Notes: generated from the sequence alone by a model not told the origin. A stretch of 64,000 nucleotides of DNA from Sphingobacterium spiritivorum ATCC 33861 (GCF_000143765.1 NZ_GL379772.1:124001-188000); one strand, 5' to 3'; shown: positions 44,066 to 54,210, numbered from the stretch's first letter. Translations and numbers: made by a program.

Positions 44066-45850
44066 TTACATTCTTTCCGGAACTTGTATTCCCAACAGAT
44101 TCATTCCTTTTGAAATGACTCTGGCTGCCGTTGCAGATAAGTGAAGACGGAAATTTTTCACTTCTTCCACCTCTGCTTTCAGAATACTTTCCTCATGATA
44201 AAATTTATTATACAGTTTAGCCACATCATAGATATAATTGGCCAATTGTGCAGGACTGAATTCCGTGGCAGAAGCCTCGATAACAACAGGAAAATTTCCC
44301 AATACCTGGATCAGATCCCGCTCATAGGATGAGATAGAAGCCGGTTTAGTAACAGGAGTTGCTTCCGAGAAGCCAGCTTTGTTTAACACCGATTTAATCC
44401 GCGCATGTGTATACTGAATAAATGGTCCTGTGTGTCCCTGAAAGTCGACAGACTCATTCGGATCAAATAAAAGTCGTTTTTTAGGATCTACTTTCAGCAG
44501 AAAATACTTCAGTGCTCCCATGCCGATTGTATTGTACAGTTCAGCTTTTTCAGTCTCCGAGAAACCATCTGTTTTACCCAGTTCCTCTGTCCGCTCTTTT
44601 GCCGTCTCAACCATTTCGGACATCAGATCATCCGCATCTACAACAGTTCCTTCCCGGGATTTCATCTTGCCGGAAGGCAGATCCACCATTCCATAAGAAA
44701 GGTGAAACAGACCTGAAGCCCATGGTTTACCTAATTTTTTCAGAATCAGAAACAACACTTTAAAGTGATAATCCTGCTCATTGCCCACAACGTATATGGA
44801 CTCATTCATATGGAACTCGTCATATTTCAGCTGTGCTGTACCCAGATCCTGTGTAATGTATACCGAAGTACCGTCACCTCTCAATACCAGCTTTTGATCC
44901 AGCCCTTCGTCAGTCAGATCTATCCACACCGAGTTATCTTCTTTTTTAAAGAAAACCCCGCTGTCCAGACCTTCCTGAATAATATCTTTACCTAACAGAT
45001 AGGTATTGGATTCATAATAATATTTATCAAAATCAACACCAAGCTGATTGTACGTTTTTTCAAATCCCGAATATACCCAACCATTCATAGTAGACCACAG
45101 CTGAATGACTTGTTGATCACCGGCTTCCCATTGCTGAAGCATTTCCTGTGCCTCACGGATCAGAGGAGCATTCTTTTTCGCTTCTTCTTCTGTCTGTCCT
45201 TCAGCCTTCAGCTCGTCGATCTGCTTTTTATATTCCTTATCAAAGATCACATAATACTTACCCACCAGATGATCTCCTTTTAATCCGGAAGATGCAGGCG
45301 TTTCTCCGTTTCCGAATTTCTGCCAGGCAAGCATAGATTTACAGATATGAATACCTCTGTCATTGACAAGATTAGCCTTGATCACATCATAACCGTAAGC
45401 TTTGAGTATTTCAGCGACGGAATAACCTAAAAGATTATTACGTATATGCCCCAGATGCAGAGGTTTATTTGTATTCGGCGAGGAATACTCCACCATCAGT
45501 TTCTTGCCGTTTGCCGGAAAGCAGCCGAAATCAGAAGCTAAAAGTGTTGAATTCAACAGGTCGATCCAATAGTTATCCGAAAGACTTACATTGAGAAATC
45601 CTTTGATCACATTGAATCCTGATAATTCCGGAATTCGGGATTGTAAGAACTCACCTACTTCTGTTCCTGTTTGTTCAGGAGACTTTTTAGAAAATTTAGT
45701 GATCGGAAAAACCACAATAGTGATCTGGCCTTCAAATTCCTTACGTGTTTCCTGTAACGCGATCTGGGAAGGCTGGATTTCGGCCTGATAAAGCTCATGT
45801 ACTGCTTGCACCGTATGGTCTATAAGCGCTTTTTCTATGAATTGACTCAT
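44066..45850 (-). CDS. argS: Arginyl-tRNA synthetase
   Basis: A protein of 594 residues. The N-terminal Add-1 tRNA-binding domain is at 1-110; PNTNKPLHLGHIRNNLLG is the HIGH box and SGKMKSREGTVV occupies the KMSK place; the helical anticodon domain ends in the usual MNLLGIQVPERM. Charges tRNA-Arg. Divergent from arginine decarboxylase with 109 bases between. Confidence 0.97.
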   Translation of the reverse strand: MSQFIEKALIDHTVQAVHELYQAEIQPSQIALQETRKEFEGQITIVVFPITKFSKKSPEQTGTEVGEFLQSRIPELSGFNVIKGFLNVSLSDNYWIDLLNSTLLASDFGCFPANGKKLMVEYSSPNTNKPLHLGHIRNNLLGYSVAEILKAYGYDVIKANLVNDRGIHICKSMLAWQKFGNGETPASSGLKGDHLVGKYYVIFDKEYKKQIDELKAEGQTEEEAKKNAPLIREAQEMLQQWEAGDQQVIQLWSTMNGWVYSGFEKTYNQLGVDFDKYYYESNTYLLGKDIIQEGLDSGVFFKKEDNSVWIDLTDEGLDQKLVLRGDGTSVYITQDLGTAQLKYDEFHMNESIYVVGNEQDYHFKVLFLILKKLGKPWASGLFHLSYGMVDLPSGKMKSREGTVVDADDLMSEMVETAKERTEELGKTDGFSETEKAELYNTIGMGALKYFLLKVDPKKRLLFDPNESVDFQGHTGPFIQYTHARIKSVLNKAGFSEATPVTKPASISSYERDLIQVLGNFPVVIEASATEFSPAQLANYIYDVAKLYNKFYHEESILKAEVEEVKNFRLHLSATAARVISKGMNLLGIQVPERM

Positions 45851-45935
45851 GTAATGATTAAGTAATATTTACAACTTTCTGATACTGAACGATAAATAAA
45901 TAGCCTTCACTATTCAGGTATTCGCATTGAAAGCA

Positions 45936-45943
45936 TATCTTTG
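45936..45943 (+). promoter_or_regulatory. -7 element before arginine decarboxylase
   Basis: TATCTTTG matches TAnnTTTG 16 bases before the ATG, so the transcript would have a very short leader. No clear upstream TTTG. Confidence 0.5.
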
Positions 45944-45959
45944 CCAAAAATAATAAAAA

Positions 45960-47351
45960 ATGCAGAGCTATCAGGAATTTCTTGACCTAAGTGTTGGTTT
46001 TCCGCAAGACGGATTCGAAATCATCGACGACGAATTGTATTTTCACGATCTGAATCTCATGGAAATGATAGAAACGTACGGGACACCGTTACGTTTTACT
46101 TATTTACCTATTGTCAGCAAAAAAATCCAACAAGCGAAAATCTTGTTTCAGACAGCAATTCTGAAACACAATTACCGCGGTTCATATAAATATTGCTATT
46201 GTACCAAATCATCGCATTTTAAGCATATAGTTGAAGAAGCATTGAAAAATGACATTCACCTGGAGACTTCATCTGCTTTTGATATGCCGATGATCGATAC
46301 ACTTGAAAGACAAGGAACGGTGACAAAAGATATCACGGTTATTTGTAACGGATTCAAAACGTATCAGTACAAACAGTATATCATTGATATGATTCATGAC
46401 GGGTACAAGAATATTATTCCGGTATTGGATAATAAGGAAGAATTCAACTTATATGATGATGAAATCGAGCTGGATGAGCCTTGTAACCTCGGTATCCGTA
46501 TTGCATCGGAAGAACAGCCGGATTCTCAGTTTTATACTTCCCGACTAGGCATCCGCAGCGAAGACATCATTGATTTTTACAATAATAAGATCGCTGATAA
46601 TCCGAATTTCAGAGTTAAACTGCTGCATTTCTTTATTAATTCAGGTATTTCGGATACCCCTTATTACTGGAATGAGCTGGAGAAATACGTTACACTTTAC
46701 TGTAAGTTCAAAAAAATAAATCCTGAACTGGATACTTTGGATATCGGCGGAGGTATGCCTTTCAAAGATTCTTTGGTACATGACTTTGATTATGAGTACA
46801 TGGTCAATGAAATCGTAAACCGTATCAAACAGATCTGTGCACACCACGAAGTTATGGAACCGGATATTATTACAGAATTCGGAAAATACACTGTAGCTGA
46901 AGCATCCGGTATTTTGTATAAAGTATTAGGCCGTAAACAACAGAATGACCGTGAAAGATGGTTTATGATCGATGGGTCATTTATTACCAATCTACCTGAT
47001 GTATGGGCGCTGAATCAGAAATATATCTTATTGCCGATCAATAACTGGGATTCAGAATACGAACGTGTCAATCTGGGAGGTATCACTTGTGACGGACAGG
47101 ATTATTACAATCAGGAAGCGCATATGAACTCCGTTTTCATGCCAAAAACACGTAAAGTACAATACCTTGGTTTCTTCCATACGGGAGCATATCAGGATGT
47201 ATTGAGTGGATACGGCGGTATTCATCACTGTTTACTACCTTCACCCAAACATGTACTGGTAAGACGTAACCGGGATGAAACATTCAACTATGAGGTATTT
47301 GGTGAAGAACAGAACTCCAAACAGGTAATGAAGTTACTGGGATACCAGTAA
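45960..47351 (+). CDS. speA: Fold-type III PLP decarboxylase, probable arginine decarboxylase
   Basis: A protein of 463 residues. The PLP lysine is in YKYCYCTKSSHFKHIV; the alanine-racemase-like barrel follows (LETSSAFDMPMIDTL, IGGGMPFKDSL) and the C-terminal sheet domain has CDGQDYYNQEA with the Cys-Asp pair and VLSGYGGIHHCLLPSP. Classical biosynthetic arginine decarboxylase is about 630 residues, so this is a short form. It would make agmatine, the substrate of the deiminase at 27.7 kb. A related substrate (ornithine or diaminopimelate) cannot be excluded. Confidence 0.82.
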   Translation: MQSYQEFLDLSVGFPQDGFEIIDDELYFHDLNLMEMIETYGTPLRFTYLPIVSKKIQQAKILFQTAILKHNYRGSYKYCYCTKSSHFKHIVEEALKNDIHLETSSAFDMPMIDTLERQGTVTKDITVICNGFKTYQYKQYIIDMIHDGYKNIIPVLDNKEEFNLYDDEIELDEPCNLGIRIASEEQPDSQFYTSRLGIRSEDIIDFYNNKIADNPNFRVKLLHFFINSGISDTPYYWNELEKYVTLYCKFKKINPELDTLDIGGGMPFKDSLVHDFDYEYMVNEIVNRIKQICAHHEVMEPDIITEFGKYTVAEASGILYKVLGRKQQNDRERWFMIDGSFITNLPDVWALNQKYILLPINNWDSEYERVNLGGITCDGQDYYNQEAHMNSVFMPKTRKVQYLGFFHTGAYQDVLSGYGGIHHCLLPSPKHVLVRRNRDETFNYEVFGEEQNSKQVMKLLGYQ

Positions 47352-47370
47352 AATAAATAGTTAGTTATAT

Positions 47371-47407
47371 AAAAGCGGAAGTATAGAACAATACTTCCGC
47401 TTTTTTT
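47371..47407 (+). terminator. Terminator after arginine decarboxylase
   Basis: A 14-bp perfect stem AAAAGCGGAAGTAT with ATACTTCCGCTTTT around AGAACA and a T run. Confidence 0.93.
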
Positions 47408-47506
47408 ATGCTGTCAATCCGGAAGTAACAATAAATTTAAAACATCATTTTCATATAACTTAAAAAAGTTGTATATTTTGGGTTTTAAATCAATTGTATC
47501 AGCATT

Positions 47507-49597
47507 ATGAATGTACAGGTTTCTCCTAATTTCAGAAAATACGGAAAAAAATCTATTACCTCCATTATATTCTTCTCCTTTGTTTATCTCGCTCTCTTAT
47601 TATCTGCTGTGGCATTGACAGTAGCCTGTGTGGCAGGAGGCATCTATATTATTGTACTCCGTCCAATGATATTCACATTTATGGTCGGAATAGGCCTGGG
47701 TAGTATTGGTTTTATGGTACTTTTTTTCCTTATCAAATTCATATTTATCCGCAATAAAACAGACCGGAGTCATCTTAGAGAAATCAAGCGAACAGAATAT
47801 CCGCAACTGTTCCGTATGATTGATGAAATAGTAGCCGAGGTAGAGAGCCCTTCTCCCAAAAAAGTGTACCTGTCTACAGAAGTAAATGCTTCCGTATTTT
47901 ATGATTCCAGTTTTTGGAGTATGTTTTTTCCTATCAGAAAGAATTTGCAGATCGGTGTGGGACTGATCAATGCAGTGACTCAGCAGGAGCTTAAAGCAAT
48001 ATTAGCCCATGAATTCGGTCATTTTTCACAAAAGAGCATGAAGGTTGGCAGCTACGTGTACAATGTCAACCAGATCATTTATAATATGTTGTATAACAAT
48101 ACCGGCTTTGAAAGTATGATTCAGAATTGGTCCAATGCAAGCGGATATTTTGCGTTTTTCACCAGTTTAGCTGTACGTATCATTGTCGGGATCCAGTGGG
48201 TGTTGAAAAAAATGTATACCTATATCAACATCAATTACATGGCCTTGTCCCGTGAAATGGAATTTCATGCTGACGAGATCGCCGCAAATGTTGCAGGATC
48301 ACAAGCACTTAAACATTCGCTACTGCGCCTGGAATTTGCCAATTTTGCATTGGACAGTGTATTTACTTTTTATGACGCCAAAATACCGGACAATATCAGA
48401 AGTCAGAATATTTTTAGTGAACAGGCCAGAGTAATGGAATATCTGGGAAAAGAAAACAACTACATATTTGAACATGATCTTCCGCATATTACGATGGAAG
48501 ACACTACCAAATACAACAAATCCAAATTAAACATCAAAGATCAGTGGGCTTCTCACCCCAGTATGCAGGAACGTGCAGCAGCTCTGGACAAACTCAATAT
48601 CCATAAAGAGAATACAGTCAACAGCCCTGCATTTCTCTTATTGGAAGAACGTGAACAACTGAGTGAAACAATTACTAAGCAGTTGTTTGACAGGGTCAGC
48701 TATTCGGATGTCACTTCGACCCTCAGCCATGATGAATTCATGGAACAGTTTTGCAAAAAACATCAACGCAATACCTTCCAAAAGATCTACAATGGATTTT
48801 ATGATTACAATAACCCCCTGGTTGAAGATGCAGAAGCCGGGACAGAACCGGAATCCGGATATACACCGGAAGAGTTGTTTTCGAGTGCCCGTGCCAATAC
48901 AACCTATGAACTCGTAGCTCTTGAAAATGACAAAGCTACACTCGAAAGTTTATTACAGGAAGTGCATACAATCAAAACCTTTGACTACGATCATGCAAAA
49001 TACACACTTGATGATATACCACAACTCATCGAACGCATCAATCAGGAGATTGAAGAGAAAAAAGCAGAAATAATCCGATACAACAAGAATGTCTACCGAT
49101 TCTTTATTAAGAAGGCAGAAGAAACAGGACAGGCAGCGGTTCTCAAAAAGAAGTATAATGATTTCTACAAACTCGATCAGCTCTTCAATGATAAATATGA
49201 TTTTTACAAGCAGCTTATAGAGGACACTAAATTCACCTTTCAACAGACTCCTTTTGAAGAAATAACTGCCAGACTGAGTGACCTGAGCAGAAAAGAGGTG
49301 AGACTAAGAGAAGAGATCAAAACCTTGCTCGAAAACCCTATGATCAGGGAAGAATTTTCAGGAAAAACATTAGAAACACTGGAAAAATACAGTTCGGCGG
49401 ATGAGATGTCTTATTTTAACGGTGTGACATACAGCGACGAAAACTTAGATCTGCTCATGAATAGTATAATTTTATATTCCAGCCTGATCTCATTTGAATA
49501 CTTTGCGGCTAAAAAAGAGTTACTGGATCTGCAATACAGTTTTATGGATCAAAACAATAAAACACCTCAACTGCACGATTCTATTGATTCTTTATAA
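47507..49597 (+). CDS. M48-type membrane metalloprotease
   Basis: A protein of 696 residues. Two membrane helices lie near 20-45 and 55-80; LKAILAHEFGHFSQKS is the HExxH zinc site, and SREMEFHADEIAAN supplies the third ligand (Glu). The second half is a long charged coiled coil (IERINQEIEEKKAEIIRYNK). The domain order differs from HtpX by the extended C-terminal part and fits a Bacteroidota-specific subset. Likely to take part in membrane-protein quality control. Confidence 0.92.
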   Translation: MNVQVSPNFRKYGKKSITSIIFFSFVYLALLLSAVALTVACVAGGIYIIVLRPMIFTFMVGIGLGSIGFMVLFFLIKFIFIRNKTDRSHLREIKRTEYPQLFRMIDEIVAEVESPSPKKVYLSTEVNASVFYDSSFWSMFFPIRKNLQIGVGLINAVTQQELKAILAHEFGHFSQKSMKVGSYVYNVNQIIYNMLYNNTGFESMIQNWSNASGYFAFFTSLAVRIIVGIQWVLKKMYTYININYMALSREMEFHADEIAANVAGSQALKHSLLRLEFANFALDSVFTFYDAKIPDNIRSQNIFSEQARVMEYLGKENNYIFEHDLPHITMEDTTKYNKSKLNIKDQWASHPSMQERAAALDKLNIHKENTVNSPAFLLLEEREQLSETITKQLFDRVSYSDVTSTLSHDEFMEQFCKKHQRNTFQKIYNGFYDYNNPLVEDAEAGTEPESGYTPEELFSSARANTTYELVALENDKATLESLLQEVHTIKTFDYDHAKYTLDDIPQLIERINQEIEEKKAEIIRYNKNVYRFFIKKAEETGQAAVLKKKYNDFYKLDQLFNDKYDFYKQLIEDTKFTFQQTPFEEITARLSDLSRKEVRLREEIKTLLENPMIREEFSGKTLETLEKYSSADEMSYFNGVTYSDENLDLLMNSIILYSSLISFEYFAAKKELLDLQYSFMDQNNKTPQLHDSIDSL

Positions 49598-49616
49598 GAG
49601 GGTTTTACTACCTTTG
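49584..49616 (+). promoter_or_regulatory. Promoter for the DUF423 gene
   Basis: TTG at 49584-49586, a 22-base spacer and TACCTTTG at 49609-49616. The upstream element lies in the last codons of the protease gene. Confidence 0.6.
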
Positions 49617-49638
49617 ATAGCATAAAAATCCAAAACAG

Positions 49639-50013
49639 ATGAAAGAACTGGTTATTATTACTGCAGCAATATTGGGGTCATCCGGCATTATCCTGGGTGC
49701 ATTTGGTGCGCATGCCTTTAAAAAATTATTAAGTGAAGAAAAATTAGCTTCATTTGAGACAGGTGTACGTTATCAGATGTATGCAGCACTGACATTATTG
49801 ATTCTTGGTTTTAATCTTTCTTTTGATCTGCCATCCGAGAGAACAGCATACTATACCATCACAGCCGGTACACTATTGTTCTCGGTAAGCATTTACTTCC
49901 TTTCTTTTGCAGAGTACTGGAAGAAAAATTTAAGATTTTTAGGTCCCGTAACTCCTCTTGGAGGATTACTGATGATTATTGGCTGGATTGCGCTAATGAT
50001 TAGGTTTATTTAG
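49639..50013 (+). CDS. DUF423 (YgdD-type) inner-membrane protein
   Basis: A protein of 124 residues with four membrane helices. GIILGAFGAHAFKKLLSEEK, SFETGVRYQMYAALTLL and PLGGLLMIIGWI are the family signatures. Widespread in bacteria; function unknown. It has its own promoter and is separated from the next gene by 66 bases. Confidence 0.92.
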   Translation: MKELVIITAAILGSSGIILGAFGAHAFKKLLSEEKLASFETGVRYQMYAALTLLILGFNLSFDLPSERTAYYTITAGTLLFSVSIYFLSFAEYWKKNLRFLGPVTPLGGLLMIIGWIALMIRFI

Positions 50014-50079
50014 CATATCTCCATAAATAATTATATTTTTAGCCCGGAGACGGATACCCTCTACCTGAACCTAAACAAC

Positions 50080-51270
50080 ATGAAAGACCAGATAAACATC
50101 CATTTAGCTGCATTAACAGATGATATAGTAACCTGGAGAAGACATCTTCACCAACATCCTGAACTTTCTTTTCAGGAATACGAAACTACCCGTTATATCA
50201 CGGATATGCTCACCCAATTAGCTATTCCTTTTCGCTCAGTCTCGGAGACAGGTGTCATTGGTTTTATTAATGGAAACGGCAAGAGTGACAGGACACTGGC
50301 ATTACGTGCAGATATAGATGCATTGCCGATAACTGAAGAAAATGACGTCGTCTATAAATCACTTCATACAGGAATCATGCATGCTTGCGGACATGATTTC
50401 CATACAGCAACTTTACTGGGTGTAGCCACTATACTCAAGAAAATGGAACAGCAGTTAGACGGCAACATTATCCTGATCTTTCAGGCTGCGGAAGAAAAGA
50501 TCCCGGGAGGTGCACAGGCTGTAATCGCATCAGGTGTACTGGATGTACCTAACCTGATTGGTGTCATCGGACAACATGTCTCTCCGAAAATTGAAGTAGG
50601 AAAGTTTGGGTACCGTGCCGGAAAATTTATGGCCTCGAGTGATGAATTGTATATCGATATCAAAGGAAAGGGAGGCCATGGTGCACAACCGCATCTGAAT
50701 ATAGATCCGGTAAGTATTTCTGCACAACTTATTGTAACCTTACAGCAGATTGTATCCCGGTATGCCAACCCGGCTATCCCCACGGTACTTTCTTTTGGAA
50801 AGGTAATTGCCAACGGCGCTGCGAATGTTATACCTGACACCGTCCATCTGGAGGGTACTTTCAGAACTATGGATGAATCCTGGCGCGAAAAAGCCCTCAG
50901 CCTGATGGAAAACATCATCAAAGAACTTCCACAAACACTGGGTGCGGAAGTAGAGGTCGAAATCCGCAGAGGATACCCGGCTTTATTCAATAATGAGTTA
51001 CTGATTCAAAAAATAAAGAAAGCTGCCCTTTCAGTTTTCGCTCCAGAGCAGATTACAGAGACGGATCTATGGATGGCTGCAGAAGATTTCGCCTATTATG
51101 CTAAGCATTATCCGGCGGCATTCTATCTGATCGGCACAAAATGCCCGGAAAAGAATCTGACAGCTGAACTGCACAATCCCCATTTTAATATCGATGAAGA
51201 TATTCTTCCCGAAAGTGTACGTATGATGACCAACGTAGCCGTGACATTAATCAATGATAAAGCATTTTAA
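50080..51270 (+). CDS. M20-type amidohydrolase
   Basis: A protein of 396 residues. LRADIDALPITEEN, IMHACGHDFHTATLLG (metal ligands) and FQAAEEKIPGGAQ (Glu pair) belong to M20D carboxypeptidase/hippurate hydrolase enzymes; a lid domain occupies about 180-290 and the last ligand is AELHNPHFN. No signal peptide. It removes an acyl group from N-acyl amino acids. Which substrate cannot be told. Confidence 0.93.
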   Translation: MKDQINIHLAALTDDIVTWRRHLHQHPELSFQEYETTRYITDMLTQLAIPFRSVSETGVIGFINGNGKSDRTLALRADIDALPITEENDVVYKSLHTGIMHACGHDFHTATLLGVATILKKMEQQLDGNIILIFQAAEEKIPGGAQAVIASGVLDVPNLIGVIGQHVSPKIEVGKFGYRAGKFMASSDELYIDIKGKGGHGAQPHLNIDPVSISAQLIVTLQQIVSRYANPAIPTVLSFGKVIANGAANVIPDTVHLEGTFRTMDESWREKALSLMENIIKELPQTLGAEVEVEIRRGYPALFNNELLIQKIKKAALSVFAPEQITETDLWMAAEDFAYYAKHYPAAFYLIGTKCPEKNLTAELHNPHFNIDEDILPESVRMMTNVAVTLINDKAF

Positions 51271-51274
51271 CATC

Positions 51275-52981
51275 TTATAATATACCTTCACGAAGCTGAT
51301 CTGCGGCGAAGTTGGCTGCTCTTGCCGTAAGCGCCATAAAGGTCAATGAAGGGTTCTGAACCCCCATAGAAGTCATACAGGCGCCATCTGTCACAAACAC
51401 ATTCGGACAATGGTGCAATTGATTGTTTGCATTCAACATAGAAGTCTGCGGGTCACGTCCCATCCGTACACCTCCCACCTCATGCACTTCAAGACCCGGA
51501 GTGCGGTTACCGGTTATTTTATGATCTGTAGGCTGAATATTCTTACAACCAGCTCTTTCTAACATAGATACCCCTTCCTTAAAGAAATCATGCATCATTT
51601 TGTCATCATTCTCCGTATAGGCAACAGAAGTAATAAGCTGAGGGATGCCATAAGGATCCTTTTCCGTATCACTGATGCGCACATGATTCTCGTAAATGGG
51701 AATGGTCTCCCCCTGTAAAGACATATATACAGACCATCCGCCGGGTTGAGTCAGAGCATCTTTATAGGCTGCACCCAACTCCTGCCCTTCCAGACTCCGG
51801 CTCCATCCCGACCTGGAAGCCCCCAGTGTCATCATATAACCTCCCTGAAAATCCGCATCTCTGCTGTACAGATTCCGGAAAGACGGCACATATAGATTGG
51901 TTGGTCTTCTGCCGTAATGATATGCATCTTCAAATCCGTCTATGGTAGCAGAGATACGTCCTCTGTAATTGTGAAAAGCAATATAACGTCCCAGAATATC
52001 ATTTCTGTTTCCCAGTCCTTTGGGGAAAGCTGCAGATCTCGAATTCATAAGAATCAGATTACTGTTAAGGGTCGAACTATTCAGAAAGATAACTTTGGCT
52101 GTAATCTGTTTCCTTTGATTTGTCCTGGCATCAATTACCTGTACTGCAGTAGCTTTCTTCGACACTTCATCATATACAATTGACTCCACTAAGGTATCTG
52201 TCATTAAAGTCAGATTACCGGTCTTCTCGGCAAAAGGCAACGTAGAAGCATTGGAACTGAAGTAACCGCCAAAGGGACATCCTCGCTCACAAAGGGAGCG
52301 TGCCTGACATTTCATACGTCCCTGCTGACGATGAAATTCGGTTAACTCTGCGAGATTCGCACAACGACCTATTATCACATGTCTGTCTTTAAAGTGCGTG
52401 TTGATTTTCCCTTTGATATATTTTTCTACCACATTCATTTCAAATGCACCGACTACTTCACTATCCGGCAGACTATCTATATTGTCTCTTTCACCTGAAA
52501 TTCCTACAAATTTTTCTACACGGCTGTACCATGGCGCTAAATCACTGTAACGGATCGGCCAGTCTACCGCAAATCCGTCACGTAAGGGCCTGTTAAATTC
52601 AAAATCACTCCAACGTTGGGTTTGTCTTGCCCACAACAAGGATTTACCTCCGACCTGATATCCTCTGATCCAGTCAAAAGGCTTTTCCTGAATATAAGGC
52701 TGATCTTTATCTTTAATATAGAAATGCTGTGTAGCCTCGCTGTAATTATAGTGTTTGCTGATCACCGGATTTTGTTCAATCATTTCACGGGTTTTGGCAT
52801 TGTGATGCGGAAATTGCCAGGGATCCGTATTGGCTGTAGGGTAATCTTTGATATGTTTGACCATTCGGCCACGTTCGATTACCAGCGTTTTAAATCCCCT
52901 CTCACAAAATTCCTTTGCAGCCCATCCTCCGCTGATACCTGAGCCCACTACAATCACATCAAAATCGGTGTCATTCATCAT
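51275..52981 (-). CDS. GMC-family oxidoreductase
   Basis: A protein of 568 residues. DVIVVGSGISGGWAAKEFCE is the FAD-binding loop; GGKSLLWARQTQRW and CERGCPFGG with a cysteine pair are family marks; FVTDGACMTSMGVQNPSLT closes the protein. In many Bacteroidota such genes stand next to a small subunit like gluconate 2-dehydrogenase subunit 3; none is found on either side here. Probably oxidises a sugar or sugar alcohol. ATG at 52978 is an equal choice of start. Confidence 0.9.
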   Translation of the reverse strand: MMNDTDFDVIVVGSGISGGWAAKEFCERGFKTLVIERGRMVKHIKDYPTANTDPWQFPHHNAKTREMIEQNPVISKHYNYSEATQHFYIKDKDQPYIQEKPFDWIRGYQVGGKSLLWARQTQRWSDFEFNRPLRDGFAVDWPIRYSDLAPWYSRVEKFVGISGERDNIDSLPDSEVVGAFEMNVVEKYIKGKINTHFKDRHVIIGRCANLAELTEFHRQQGRMKCQARSLCERGCPFGGYFSSNASTLPFAEKTGNLTLMTDTLVESIVYDEVSKKATAVQVIDARTNQRKQITAKVIFLNSSTLNSNLILMNSRSAAFPKGLGNRNDILGRYIAFHNYRGRISATIDGFEDAYHYGRRPTNLYVPSFRNLYSRDADFQGGYMMTLGASRSGWSRSLEGQELGAAYKDALTQPGGWSVYMSLQGETIPIYENHVRISDTEKDPYGIPQLITSVAYTENDDKMMHDFFKEGVSMLERAGCKNIQPTDHKITGNRTPGLEVHEVGGVRMGRDPQTSMLNANNQLHHCPNVFVTDGACMTSMGVQNPSLTFMALTARAANFAADQLREGIL

Positions 52982-53131
52982 ATTCGGTTTAGTACTTCGT
53001 ATTTGGTTATTCTAAAATACTAAAATTCAGTTAGCTGTTACCGTCAAACTTTTGATACAATAACCTCTGGCCTTGAAAAGGAGAGAATTAATCTGGTTTG
53101 ATCCGTGTCACTTCTATGGCGCAAGCGTCCG

Positions 53132-53210
53132 CTTGTGCCGCTACAATCTCTAGAATTCCACCAGAACCTCTCTGCCCTACGGGCATCTCTCCTTACAAAG
53201 GAGAGAGAAA
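53132..53210. repeat. Extragenic palindromic element, copy 1
   Basis: A 79-base direct repeat with the copy at 53351, about 90% identical. It contains two small hairpins: GCCC-TAC-GGGC and CTCTCCTT with AAGGAGAG. The interval 52982-53490 holds these two copies and no supportable gene; it also contains an imperfect repeat of GGCGCAAGCG and GCTTGTGCCGC. Confidence 0.75.
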
Positions 53211-53350
53211 GATGCGGTGCACGGCAGCACGGTGAGCATATTGCAAAACACTTGTTAAGCTGATCCATTTGCTTCAACCAGCGTATGTTGGCGTCATCGC
53301 CAACATTTTGTAATATGGAGATTTTGATCTATTTCTTAAGATGAATCTTA

Positions 53351-53429
53351 CTTGTGCCGCTGTAGTCTTTAGAATTCCACCAAAACCTCTCTGCCCTACG
53401 GGCATCTCTCCTTACAAAGGAGAGAGAAA
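53351..53429. repeat. Extragenic palindromic element, copy 2
   Basis: Second copy of the 79-base element. Its 3' half, from CCTCTCTGCC through AGAGAGAAA, is identical to copy 1, and the differences fall in the first half (GTAGTCTTT in place of CAATCTC-type text). Both copies are in the same orientation. Confidence 0.75.
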
Positions 53430-53435
53430 CTAATT

Positions 53436-53468
53436 AAAAAGGCTCCGGATTAAAATCCGGAGCCTTCT
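53436..53468 (-). terminator. Terminator of the mqnE-phosphatase-mqnA operon
   Basis: An 11-bp perfect stem GGCTCCGGATT with AATCCGGAGCC, and on the minus strand a T run after it. 23 bases beyond the mqnA stop. Confidence 0.9.
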
Positions 53469-53490
53469 ATTCTTTTATATAACCATTAGC

Positions 53491-54210
53491 TTATAATGAT
53501 CTGTAGAGCTCCAGATAGCGATCAACTGCTTCACGTTTAGCATCTGTTAAATGAAAATCCAGATTTTGCGTCAGGTATTGTCTGTAGTCCATGCCTTCGT
53601 AAACAGGAAGACCGGCTATCACATCTTCTGCATGCTCTACGCCATACTTCAGGGCTTCATTAAACTCTTCAACGAAGGATTCCGGAAGTTTCTTATTAGA
53701 AACCCATAAAGCAAAAGCAAATGGCAGACCCGTAAAGTTTTTCCACTCCAATCCCATATCGTATACATAAGGAACTGTACCTTTTTTACCAAATGTACGA
53801 TCACCGATCAGTACATAAGCATCTGCTTCTCCTTCGGTAAGAATCTCCACATCCCGTTTCCAATGATATTTCAAAAGAATACGCGCGAGTCCGTTGGAAG
53901 TACGGGACTGCGGGTCCAGAAGAATAGAAGAAATCTGGTCTGCAGGCTTCTGCGAAAAGATAAATACCGAATCTACCGCACCTTCGGTACCGATACAAAA
54001 ATCCGTATTGATATAATATTCCGGCAGACTCAATAAAGCTGCTGTGGGAATAATTCCCATATCCACTTCATTATCAATCACACGTTGTGCACAGGCACTC
54101 GGATGGTCTACGCGAAGGTCTATTTTATTTTTGATATCGGAATGATTAATTCCGTTTAAAAAAGGCAATGTATTGGTATAGGATACGGCAGATATTCTTA
54201 TTTTATTCAT
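53491..54210 (-). CDS. mqnA: Chorismate dehydratase (menaquinone, futalosine route)
   Basis: A protein of 239 residues. RISAVSYTNTLPFLNGI and MGIIPTAALLSLPEYYINTD are MqnA signatures; the bilobal fold resembles a periplasmic binding protein but is cytoplasmic. It removes water from chorismate to 3-enolpyruvyl-benzoate, the first step of the futalosine pathway. It overlaps the phosphatase gene by 8 bases, in one unit with mqnE. Confidence 0.9.
   Translation of the reverse strand: MNKIRISAVSYTNTLPFLNGINHSDIKNKIDLRVDHPSACAQRVIDNEVDMGIIPTAALLSLPEYYINTDFCIGTEGAVDSVFIFSQKPADQISSILLDPQSRTSNGLARILLKYHWKRDVEILTEGEADAYVLIGDRTFGKKGTVPYVYDMGLEWKNFTGLPFAFALWVSNKKLPESFVEEFNEALKYGVEHAEDVIAGLPVYEGMDYRQYLTQNLDFHLTDAKREAVDRYLELYRSL

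Noticed and set aside
53044..53277. Minus-strand open frame of 77 codons
   Set aside because: It is made of the repeated palindromic element and its flank; the translation shows arginine- and serine-rich low-quality text.
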